Source: Terfezia claveryi (Eukaryota > Ascomycota > Pezizomycetes > Pezizales > Pezizaceae). From it: a stretch of 17,403 bases of DNA. Position 1 is the stretch's first letter. Each line of letters starts with the position of its first letter. Positions 8,620 through 15,313 of the stretch are shown here, one piece after another. The position numbers and the translations under genes were made by a program. The notes under the pieces were generated by a model. The model did no database searches. It saw only the letters and a list, made by a program, of their open reading frames with translations, and was not told where the DNA came from. Location of the stretch: positions 1 through 17,403 of the forward strand of contig WHUX01000603.1 of assembly GCA_015179025.1 (NCBI GenBank), written 5' to 3'.

Positions 8620-9060
8620 GTTGAACTGCAGGGTATAAGAGCCAAAGCTGACCGATACATTATGCATTCTCAGCCACGGGATTCCGAGTACAATCGGGTA
8701 TTTGAGCTTTGTCACGAACATTGGGAGGTTTGCCTCGGAGTGATCCCCGACCAGGGCAGGCACGCATGCAATATCGGTGATATCTCGGAGGAGATGGGTC
8801 GACCGTCGATAACATCCAGAACGCGGGGGTTTTGATCTTGGACGTGGGTATAGCGAATTTACTGACAAAGGCCTGGTCAACGAATGCAATTCCTGAGGCT
8901 CCGCAATCTATAAGGGCTGACGTGGTAATCTTCTATCATTGATATTGAGAGAGATAGATACAACAAAATGCTCGCTGAACAAGCGAGATTCGTCAACAAC
9001 AGAAGAAGCGGAATACACAGAAAATTCAGACAAAGACAAATGGCCTGGGGCAGGTCCCTT
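8620..9060 (-). pseudogene. Retropepsin-like protease region of pol, frameshifted
   Basis: The aspartic protease would cut the Gag-Pol polyprotein. The minus-strand frame from about 9060 (SKGPAPGHLSLS) passes DESRLFSEHFVV. A one-base loss near 8930 then shifts into ALIDCGASGIAFVDQ, with the catalytic Asp in a D-C-G-A-S signature instead of the common D-S/T-G-A. A second one-base loss near 8830 shifts again into the frame with FVTKLKYPIVLGIPWLRMH, the second conserved block. Comparison with the spacer copy (12784-13320), which is open across both points, shows where the bases are missing. The region cannot be translated in one frame. Confidence 0.85.
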
Positions 9061-9067
9061 GCTAGTG

Positions 9068-10294
9068 TCAGTGACTAGGCAAGGGACAGGGCTTTTCCCG
9101 CCTCGTCAACCTCCTCGATCCGGGCTTCCAGATGGCATGAGCGGCCAGGGAGCGGTTTTTTCGGAGGGGACATGCCGCAATAAAGTGGTCCCCTTTCCCA
9201 CAGGCAATGCATAACCCATTGTTGCGGCGACGTTCCCTCTCTTCTTGTGTCAGGCGGGGCCTTCCTGATGATAAATCCATAGGGGTGGTGCCGCCCGCCA
9301 CCAGGGATGGGTGGGCTGGCTTATTGGCTGTAGCTTGCGTCTGAGGGCTAGGGTTCTGGAGTCGAGTTTGTTGCTGGAGGTGCTGGGCTCTAACAGGAGG
9401 CCGATAGGTACTGGGGGCGCTGACCTGGACTCTCAACCTAGCCATCTTTTGCTCTATCTTGGATGCTTGATCAATGAATTCATCCAGGGTTTTAACATTC
9501 GGAGATTGGAGGAGGGCCTGTTTGAGCTCAATATTAAGGCCTTCCTCGAACTGTTCCAGCTTCACCCGATCGTTCCACTCCATCTCCGCTGCCAACCTTG
9601 AGAATTCTGCCACATATGTTGAGAGGTCATGGCCCTTCTGTTTTAGTGCTCGGAGAGCGCGAGTTGCTGTACCTACGGGGTCTGGGTCTCCGAAGGCACG
9701 GTCGAGGATTTCGAGCAGAGCAGCAATATCAGGGAGGTTGAAGCGGTCATCGAGCTCATAGGGTTGGACCTGGTCCAAAGCTCTGCCCTCCAACAGGCCG
9801 TATACATAAGCTAATCGGTGCTGAACAGTAGGGAATTTTGCAGCATCCCCAGTTAGTTTGATTTTGATGGAATTTTTCCAGGCTTTCAGGCGAGTCCTGT
9901 CGCCATTGAACTTTGGCGGGGTAGGGAGATCCTGGGTCTTGGGTGCCTGTAGTTCTTGGGGTGCTGGGGCTGCTTGGATTGTGTCCAGGGCTCTATTCGG
10001 GCTCTGGATGGTCCTTCTTTCATTGATTAAGTCATTCTGGGCGGTTGCGAGGTCAGCCTGGCAGGAGAGGAGGTCTTCGGTGAGTATCGTGACCTCGTCA
10101 TTGGTTCTGGTCTGTTTTTGTTGGCCTTCATGTATGGCTAATTCCAGTCGTTGGCCTAAGGCATCCGCCGCCAGGTATATATCGATAATGGTCTGACGAT
10201 AGCTGCCGAAATCGTCCTGGTTCATGGGAATGGGTAGAGCTTGCCAGGCTCGAAATCTGGCTGCGAGCGCGGGGGTGGTATCTTGGGCAGCCAT
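9068..10294 (-). CDS. gag: Gag protein, zinc-knuckle type, altered C-terminus
   Basis: The structural protein forms the particle and packages element RNA. The ATG at 10294 lies 36 nt inside the 5' LTR, and the frame (408 codons) ends at 9068. It has an N-terminal helical, charged region (about residues 40-110), the retrotransposon-gag domain (TPPKFNGDRTRLKAWK, later DLSTYVAEFSRLAAEM and FEEGLNIELKQALLQ), a Gln/Pro/Thr linker, and one CCHC knuckle, CIACGKGDHFIAAC (C-x2-C-x4-H-x4-C, about residues 362-375). Upstream in-frame codons lie in the LTR and are not used here. After the knuckle, comparison with the spacer copy shows a one-base loss near 9130, so the last roughly 25 residues differ from the ancestral tail (EKGESLA-type ending). 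Pol lies in a different frame; the ancestral join probably used a frameshift. The gag body is otherwise open. Confidence 0.9.
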   Translation of the reverse strand: MAAQDTTPALAARFRAWQALPIPMNQDDFGSYRQTIIDIYLAADALGQRLELAIHEGQQKQTRTNDEVTILTEDLLSCQADLATAQNDLINERRTIQSPNRALDTIQAAPAPQELQAPKTQDLPTPPKFNGDRTRLKAWKNSIKIKLTGDAAKFPTVQHRLAYVYGLLEGRALDQVQPYELDDRFNLPDIAALLEILDRAFGDPDPVGTATRALRALKQKGHDLSTYVAEFSRLAAEMEWNDRVKLEQFEEGLNIELKQALLQSPNVKTLDEFIDQASKIEQKMARLRVQVSAPSTYRPPVRAQHLQQQTRLQNPSPQTQATANKPAHPSLVAGGTTPMDLSSGRPRLTQEERERRRNNGLCIACGKGDHFIAACPLRKNRSLAAHAIWKPGSRRLTRREKPCPLPSH

Positions 10295-10317
10295 TGGGTA
10301 TACCGGTTGATCAGAGT

Positions 10318-10329
10318 GATCCAACGTAG
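10318..10329 (-). other. Primer-binding site, probably self-priming
   Basis: On the minus strand CTACGTTGGATC follows the 5' LTR directly, and the same 12 bases follow the LTR in the diverged spacer copy (14478-14489), while the next bases differ. That shows selection on this segment. Nine of these bases (ACGTTGGAT) are complementary to ATCCAACGT in the LTR transcript about 40 nt downstream of the TATA motif (plus 10683-10691). This fits Tf1/sushi-type self-priming, known in chromoviruses. A tRNA primer ending in GATCCA is the alternative. Confidence 0.6.
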
Positions 10330-10888
10330 TGTAACGTGGGCTTTGGGAACAAGGCGACCAAGGGGTACGCCGGGGCAAGGGCAAGGCTAGGATAACACAC
10401 ACATAGGAACGCTACGTGTGTGACCAGGGGGGGGGGGGGGCTGAGACGGGAGGCAAGGGCAAGAGGCAAGAGGAGCAGAGGGCAAGAGGCACGAGACACG
10501 CGGAAGCAGTTGCCGCGTGTGTCAAGGGAGGCAGCTGGGCTGCAAACACAAGACGAGGCAAGGCAAGGACAGGAGGTTCGCGGGGTGGGCAGCAGGGCTG
10601 CAGAGTCGAGGCGAGACAAGGAGGTGCACAAGGGAGATGCACCAACGTGGAGAGAAGCAAGGCCCTGTATTGGATATACAAGACGTTGGATGGGGATCCA
10701 ACGAGAGGGCGGAGAGAGCAAGCTATATATACAGGCTTCCTTCCTGGCCAAGGCCACCGGAAGGAATAAGGTTCCCGAGACCCCTTATCTCGGGAACAGA
10801 GATAACAACGATATCAATCAACAATAACGAGAGTCGGACGGAATTCCGTCTGACTCTCAAACCCAGCTGGGAAGGGACGGTTGTGACA
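10330..10888 (-). repeat. 5' LTR of the gypsy element
   Basis: Same 559-bp length as the other LTR, with about 13 substitutions between them by eye (for instance GGCTTTGG against GGCTCTGG near the start). The run of 14 G is at 10427-10440. The TATA motif and hairpins are retained, although the hairpin nearest the G run has one mismatch here. Confidence 0.96.
10724..10731 (-). promoter_or_regulatory. TATA box of the 5' LTR promoter
   Basis: TATATATA in the 5' LTR, about 160 nt from the LTR's sense start, consistent with a U3 promoter. It is followed at +30 to +50 on the sense strand by the perfect hairpin CGTTGGAT-CCCC-ATCCAACG, whose 3' half is complementary to the primer-binding site. The transcription start is inferred to lie there. 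Confidence 0.6.
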
Positions 10889-10893
10889 CATAC
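10889..10893. repeat. Target-site duplication CATAC, right copy
   Basis: Identical to 4511-4515; see that entry for the empty-site proof in the right arm. Confidence 0.97.
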
Positions 10894-11299
10894 AAACGCT
10901 TTCTAGCCACCTGGAATGCACACCCCAGGAAAGTACGTACGCTCCTCTTGGCTGCCATAAAGGCAGATATAGGTGCACGATTGGCAGCTGCACAACACAA
11001 GGGATGTCTGGAATTAGACCAACCCCTCAACATTAGTGATACCTCGGCCTTTGAAGCTGAGCTCACCCAAGAACTTCTCCAGGCCAAACAAGCAACTCAG
11101 CTTGCAAGGCAATGCATTCCCGACGGCATGCGGCGCCTGGCTCACGCTGAAAAGGATGAAGACCACACCCTTGGTAAGTTTTACGTCTCTCTATACTCAT
11201 TACCCATTCAAGGCTAACTCCATCTTTGATGTGCAAGACGATGAACACCAAACCTCTGATGATGAGCAGACCGAGAATGATCTTGACATAGACGAATAA
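10894..11299 (+). pseudogene. DUF6532-like gene, left-arm copy, 3' part after the insertion
   Basis: Remainder of the gene cut at 4515. Exon 5 resumes at 10894 (KRFLATWNAHPRKVRT, LLAAIKADIGARLA) to 11173. The intron is 11174-11237 (GTAAGT, branch GCTAAC, GCAAG), and exon 6, 11238-11299, encodes an acidic tail (DDEHQTSDDEQ) and ends in TAA. This part shows no stop or shift of its own; it is separated from its promoter by 6.4 kb of retrotransposon. Confidence 0.85.
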
Positions 11300-11612
11300 G
11301 CTTAGGGATTACATGGGGCGGATTTATTGGCGTTTTGTTTTCTGACTATACTTTGTATTAATTTTCTTTTTTTCTGGGTTTTTTTTTTTGGGAGGGGTAG
11401 GGATTAGCTAGGTAGAAGTCAAATGTATATAATATCAAACTAGAACTAGGTACCATGCCTAATGCCCATCCTGAATTCATCCACTTGATCCTAATGTATC
11501 CCCAATGAACAAGGTCAGGAACTCTGTATTGGCAACGTGAGCTTTGACCACCTCAGAGTTGAGGACGTGCAGGAATTTGCCTAAGCGTTAGGGAAGAGTA
11601 AGCAATAAACCA
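11300..11612. other. 3' flank of the left gene copy, nothing recognised
   Basis: T-rich stretch after the stop codon (TTTCTTTTTTTCTGG, then T11-G), probably the 3' untranslated and termination region of the gene, followed by unremarkable sequence. The same in reverse is in the right arm (about 14995-15313). Confidence 0.4.
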
Positions 11613-12005
11613 ATGGCGTTGGGGAAGCAGGTTGTGCTTGCGACAGCGTCTGGAACGGTTCTTAATTCGGATTTACATCAGGGATGCAGGCGTAACTTAC
11701 ATAGACGTCTGGGACGTGAGTTTACCTACCAAATGCATCGGGATCAGGTTCGAATTAGCTTTGCATCCCAGGTGCAGAAGCACACTTGTCTTGTATCCCA
11801 GGAGGGAGAGCACCTGCCGCGCCCATGTGTTGCGTCCCAGGAGCGGGAGCAGAGTGCGTTGTATCCCAAGCGCGCGCCCAAACTGCTAGTGCGTCCTGAC
11901 GCACGAGCACCGAGCTTTGGCGTCCTGATCTTGAGTTTTCGTCCTGTGCATCCTGTACGTCCTGTGCGTCTGGACGTACAGGATGCAAACATGATTTCTT
12001 GCTGA
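11613..12005 (+). CDS. Possible 130-codon reading frame at the inner end of the left arm
   Basis: ATG at 11613 to TGA at 12003-12005, with the same length and frame as its mirror on the right arm (14608-15000, minus). No frame-breaking indel has occurred between them, although indels exist elsewhere in the arms. The second half is encoded by short GC-rich tandem units (TCCCAGG-type, then 9-bp TCCTGTGC-type), and other frames of the same stretch are also open, so length alone is weak evidence. No family was recognised. It may be a chance frame. Confidence 0.2.
   Translation: MALGKQVVLATASGTVLNSDLHQGCRRNLHRRLGREFTYQMHRDQVRISFASQVQKHTCLVSQEGEHLPRPCVASQEREQSALYPKRAPKLLVRPDARAPSFGVLILSFRPVHPVRPVRLDVQDANMISC
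11760..11947 (+). repeat. Degenerate tandem units GYRTCCCAGG
   Basis: GCATCCCAGG, GTATCCCAGG, GCGTCCCAGG, GTATCCCAAG, GCGTCCTGAC and GCGTCCTGAT recur about every 20-39 bp, then pass into 9-bp units of the type RTCCTGTGC. The mirror is at about 14655-14850. Such an array lies just inside the hairpin at the arm end. Confidence 0.65.
11948..11986 (+). repeat. Perfect 15-bp hairpin at inner end of left arm
   Basis: GCATCCTGTACGTCC (11948-11962) pairs with GGACGTACAGGATGC (11972-11986) across a 9-nt loop. It lies 15 nt before CTGA at 12002-12005, followed by T. This resembles the 3' end of a Helitron (hairpin, then CTRR, insertion before T). Confidence 0.8.
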
Positions 12006-12007
12006 TG

Positions 12008-12783
12008 AGGGTGTCATTAATGAAGTGTTGGAAAGAGGCCGGGGTGTTGGTTAAGCCGAAGGGCATGACATTGTACTCGAAGTGGCCATAGCGAGTTCGG
12101 AAGGCCGTTTTCCACTCCTCCCCCTCGGCAATCTGTACCAAATTGTATGCCCCTCTCAAATCCAGTTTGGTGAACCATTTGGCCTTGGAAAGCCTGGCTA
12201 ATGTCTCCTGAATTAGAGGCAGGAGATACCTGTTCTTGACCATTATCTCATTCAGCCCCCGATAGTCCACACATAGCCTAAGAGAACCATCCGATTTCTT
12301 GACGAATAGCACCGGGGCGCCCACTGGTGAGGAGCTGTAGCGAATGTAGCTCTCGTTGAGGTTTTCCTCCAAGTACTTCTTCAAAGCTTCCAGCTCTAAC
12401 CGGGACATTCCGTAGAGGGGCCCATAGGGAGGGGTCTTACCCTCAATCAGCAGAATAGTATTGTCATAGGGTCGGTGGGGTGCGAGTTTCTCCACGGCCT
12501 TTTCTGAGAACAGATCAATGAACTCGTGGTATTCATCCAGAACCAGGGACTTCCACTCCTCCTTAGGCCGCATCTTATTGATCTCCAGGTTCACCTCATA
12601 TATAGACAGGGCATGAGCCTTCAGCTTGTGCCTCCTGGTGAGGTAAGCGAAAGCCCCTGCTCTGATGAAGCTAACATTTAGAGGTTTTTGGGGACTCGGG
12701 GGCATAGAGGGGATAGGGGAAACCAGGGGCACAGGGGAAACCGGGGGAATGGTGGCATTGATGTGTACAGGCAGGAGTACCAC
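12008..12783 (-). pseudogene. 5' half of reverse transcriptase, spacer gypsy
   Basis: Frame from 12783 leftward contains [44 protein letters not shown] (catalytic Asp) and [17 protein letters not shown]. It is cut at NDTL by the arm junction, before the YLDD motif. It stays open across the junction into antisense arm sequence to 11755, giving a chimeric frame of 342 codons. The fragment lacks the catalytic YLDD and cannot act as RT. Confidence 0.9.
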
Positions 12784-13320
12784 CTAAGTCGGGTGGATTA
12801 TTGGGAGTGGCAATGCGCACAGCCCAGTAACAGTGGTTTTTAGATCCCCACAGTGTTTTTTGCAATAAGGGCTGTTGAATCGCAAGGTGTAAGAGCCGAA
12901 GCTAACTGATACATCGTGCATTCTAAGCCAGGGGATTCCAAGGACAAATGGGTACTTTAGCTTGGTTACGAATATTAGGAGATCTTCCGAGTGATCACCC
13001 ATAGTGCTGGGCAGGCACGCGAGGTCGGTAATCGTCCCAGAAGAGATTGGACGGCCGTCGATAACATCAAGAAGGCGGGGAGTCTTTAGCTTGAAGGTTG
13101 GTATAGAGTTTTTACTGACGAAGGTCTGGTCAATGAATGCTATTCTTGAAGCACCACAATCTATGAGAGCTGACGTAACCACTGTTTTATCATTGAACTT
13201 GACAGTTATAGGTACAACGAAGTGCTCGCCAAACAGGCGAGACTCATCAACAGATATAGATGTAGGCAAAGAAAACGCAGACAAAGATAAATGACCTGGA
13301 GCAGGTCCCTTGCTAGTGTC
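12784..13320 (-). pseudogene. Protease region, spacer gypsy
   Basis: Open from the gag end to a TAG at 12784-12786, in frame with the RT fragment. Seen: DESRLFGEHFVVPITVKF, the active-site ALIDCGASRIAFIDQ (catalytic Asp in D-C-G-A-S, as in the other copy), IDGRPISSG, and FVTKLKYPFVLGIPWLRMH. The TAG corresponds to a Gln codon in the complete element (HPIQVAH), a C-to-T change. This copy retains the protease in one frame, unlike the complete element, and so shows where that one lost bases. Confidence 0.85.
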
Positions 13321-13325
13321 AGTAA

Positions 13326-14458
13326 CTAGGCAAGGGACTCTCCTTTTTCCAACATTTCAACTTCTTCGATCCGGGATTCAGATATGGCGTGGGCGGCCAG
13401 GGAGCAGTTCTTGCAGAGGGGACATGCCACGATGAAATAGTCCCCCTTTCCACATGCAATGCACAAACCCTGAGTGCGGCGACAGTCCCTTTCCTCCTGG
13501 GTAAGACGAGGCCTACCTACTGACAGGTCCATGGAGGCAGCCCCACTCGCTACCAAGGAAGGGTGCGCAGCCTTGTTGACTGGTGTGGCTTGTTGTTGTT
13601 GGGTGCGTGCTGTTAGAAATGATGTACGGGGAGTCGAGGTCGGGAGTGTCTTTTGGGGGGCTCTAAGTGCCGCTGTCTGCTATTCCACCTAGCTAGCTTG
13701 TTTAATAAGTCCCTCCAGGGTCTTGGTCGGTGGGCAGTAAACCATAGCCTTTTTCAGCTCGAAGGTAAGCCCGTCTTTGAACTGATCGAGCTTGGCTTCG
13801 TCATTCTAATTGAGCTCTGCTGCTAGCCTGGAGAACTCAGCGACATAGGCTGACAGTTCATTGTATTTTTGCTTGAGGTCTCGCAGGGCCCTGCTGGCGG
13901 TTCCTTTAGGATCCGGGTCTCTGAAGGCTCGGTCTAGGATTGCTATTAGTACTAGGATGTCTACTAGATCAATCCTCGTGGCCTTGACGAAGGGCTGTAC
14001 CTGGTCCATGGCCTTACCCTCCAGTAGGCCATAGATGTATGAGAGCTGGTGGTGGATGGTAGAGAACTTCACCGAGTCCCCAGAGAGTTTTATCTGCACA
14101 GAGTTTTCCATGCTTGTAACTGGCCCCGGTCCCCATTAAACTTGGGCGGGGTGGGTAGGTCTTGTATTTTCTGGTTTTTTGGACCATCCGTCATGTCTAA
14201 AGCATGAGTCAGTCTCCGGATGGTTATCCTGTCCTCTGCTACATCTTCTCGGAGGAGGGTTATTTCATCTTCAGCTTCTCGGATTCGCCTTTTGGCTTTC
14301 TGAAGGTCCGCTCCTTGTTGTTCGCCGATGGCATAAGTATCTGTGAATATTTCGATCACAGTTCGTCGGTATACTGATAGTTCTGTTGGGTCTGATGGGA
14401 TCAAAGTCGCCCTCCAGGCTGCGAATCTATCGGTAGGTAGTGGAATGTTCGTGGACAT
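13326..14458 (-). pseudogene. gag: Gag, spacer gypsy, with stops and shift
   Basis: ATG at 14458 (MSTNIPLPTDRFAAWR). It runs through a charged coiled-coil-like stretch (about 14260-14350) to PPKFNGDRGQLQAWK, where a frame change near 14105 occurs. It continues as KLSGDSVKFSTIHHQLSYIY and YVAEFSRLAAELN, with stops at about 13806 and near 13690. It ends with the CCHC knuckle CIACGKGDYFIVAC, with Tyr before the Phe where the other copy has His as the third ligand, so the knuckle itself has lost a ligand. The tail ends EKGESLA with TAG at about 13338, showing the ancestral gag end. Not functional. Confidence 0.85.
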
Positions 14459-14477
14459 CGTAGCGGTTGGTCTGAAA

Positions 14478-14489
14478 GATCCAACGTAG
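14478..14489 (-). other. Primer-binding site, spacer gypsy
   Basis: The minus strand CTACGTTGGATC directly follows the LTR, identical to the 12 bases at the same place in the complete element, while sequence beyond diverges. Confidence 0.6.
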
Positions 14490-14606
14490 TGTAACGACGG
14501 CTCTGAGGACAAAGCGACCAAGGGGTATGCCGGGGCAAGGGCAAGGCTAGGGTGACACTCATGTAGGAATGCTATGTGTGCGACTAGGGGAAAGGCTAGG
14601 ACGGGC
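14490..14606 (-). repeat. LTR fragment of spacer gypsy
   Basis: Starts TGTAACG like the complete LTRs and follows them (GACCAAGGGGTATGCC, GGGCAAGGCTAGG) up to GGACGGG. It is then cut by the arm junction at CATCAGC. In place of the 14-G run it has GGGGAAAGG. Confidence 0.9.
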
Positions 14607-14607
14607 A

Positions 14608-15000
14608 TCAGCAAGAAATCGTGTTTGCGTCCTGTGCATCCGGATGCACAGGACCCACAGGACACATAGGATGAAAACTCAAGATCAGGATGCCAAAGCT
14701 CGGTGCTTGTGCGTCAGGATACACTAGCAGTTTGGGCGTGCGCTTGGGTCGCAATGCACTCTGCTCCCGCTCCTGGGACGCAACACATGGGCGCAGCAGG
14801 TGCTCTCCCTCCTGGGATGCAAGATAAGTGTGCTTCTGCACCTGGGACGCAAAGCTAATTCGAACTTGATCCCGACGCATTTGGTGGGTGAACCCACGTC
14901 CGAAACGTCTATGTAAGTTGCACCTGCATCCCTGATATAAATCCGAATTAAGAACCGTTCCAGACGCTGTTGCAAGCACAACTTGCTTCCCCAATGCCAT
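14608..15000 (-). CDS. Possible 130-codon reading frame at the inner end of the right arm
   Basis: Mirror of the frame at 11613-12005, with the same length and many substitutions of both kinds. No recognised family; see that entry for why it may be chance. Confidence 0.2.
   Translation of the reverse strand: MALGKQVVLATASGTVLNSDLYQGCRCNLHRRFGRGFTHQMRRDQVRISFASQVQKHTYLASQEGEHLLRPCVASQEREQSALRPKRTPKLLVYPDAQAPSFGILILSFHPMCPVGPVHPDAQDANTISC
14627..14656 (-). repeat. Hairpin at inner end of right arm
   Basis: GCGTCCTGTGCATCC (14627-14641) pairs with GGATGCACAGGACCC (14642-14656) with one mismatch and no loop; the inner 26 bp are a perfect palindrome. On the minus strand it lies 15 nt before CTGA and T, the same spacing as in the left arm. 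Confidence 0.8.
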
Positions 15001-15313
15001 TGGTTTATTGCTTACTCTTCCCTAACGCTTAGGCAAATTCCTGCACGTCCTCAACTATGAGGTGGTCAAAGCTCACGTTGCCAACAAAGGGTTCCCGACC
15101 TTGTTCGTCGGGGATGCATTAGGATCAAGTGGGTGAATTCAGGACGGGCATTAGGCATGGTACCTAGTTCTAGTTTGATATTATATACATTTGACTTCTA
15201 CCTAGCTAATCCCTACCCCTCCCAAAAAAAAAAACCCAGAAAAAAAGAAAATTAATGCAAAGTATAGTCAAAAAACAAAACGCCAATAAATCCGCCCCAT
15301 GTAATCCCCAAGC
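15001..15313. other. 3' flank of the right gene copy
   Basis: Mirror of 11300-11612. No gene seen. It holds A-rich runs (A11 near 15226) that correspond to the T-rich 3' flank of the gene. Confidence 0.4.

Larger units (their letters stand above)
4516..10888 (-). mobile_element. Complete Ty3/gypsy LTR retrotransposon, chromovirus, decayed
   Basis: A 6,373-bp element transcribed on the minus strand. It has two 559-bp LTRs (4516-5074, 10330-10888) with TG...CA ends, a 5-bp target duplication CATAC, a PBS beside the 5' LTR and a purine tract beside the 3' LTR. The internal order is gag, protease, RT, RNase H, integrase, chromodomain, which is the Ty3/gypsy order; the chromodomain after integrase places it among the chromoviruses. 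It sits in exon 5 of the left-arm DUF6532-like gene. The LTRs differ by about 13 substitutions by eye, nearly all transitions, so it is not brand new but is younger than the spacer copy. At least three in-frame stops and several one-base shifts in gag and pol make it non-autonomous now. Confidence 0.96.
10889..12007 (+). repeat. Left arm of large inverted repeat, inner part
   Basis: Continues the left arm after the retrotransposon and matches the reverse complement of about 14607-15724. Over the 430 bp around the gene's last exons about 13 differences are seen, mostly transitions. The match stops sharply at GCTGATG (12001-12007). The next bases, AGGGTGTC, belong to the gypsy spacer. Confidence 0.93.
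12008..14606 (-). mobile_element. Truncated, diverged gypsy relative forming the spacer between the arms
   Basis: Minus-strand remnant related to the 6.4-kb element throughout its length. It holds a 117-bp piece of the 5' LTR (14490-14606), PBS, gag, protease and RT up to just before the active site. It lacks the rest of pol and the 3' LTR. Many amino acid differences and several stops show it is older than or from another subfamily than the complete element. Both ends abut the arm ends exactly. Confidence 0.92.

Noticed and set aside
8267..8835. Plus-strand frames of 123 and 135 codons opposite the protease/RT
   Set aside because: Antisense shadows of pol; no motif and Gly/Trp-rich as expected from antisense of Pro-rich coding sequence.
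9858..10196. Plus-strand frame of 112 codons opposite gag
   Set aside because: Antisense shadow of gag; Trp- and Ser-rich with no start context or motif.
12008..14606. The spacer as a second complete retrotransposon
   Set aside because: It has only a 117-bp LTR piece at one end, ends inside RT before YLDD, and has no second LTR, PPT or target duplication.
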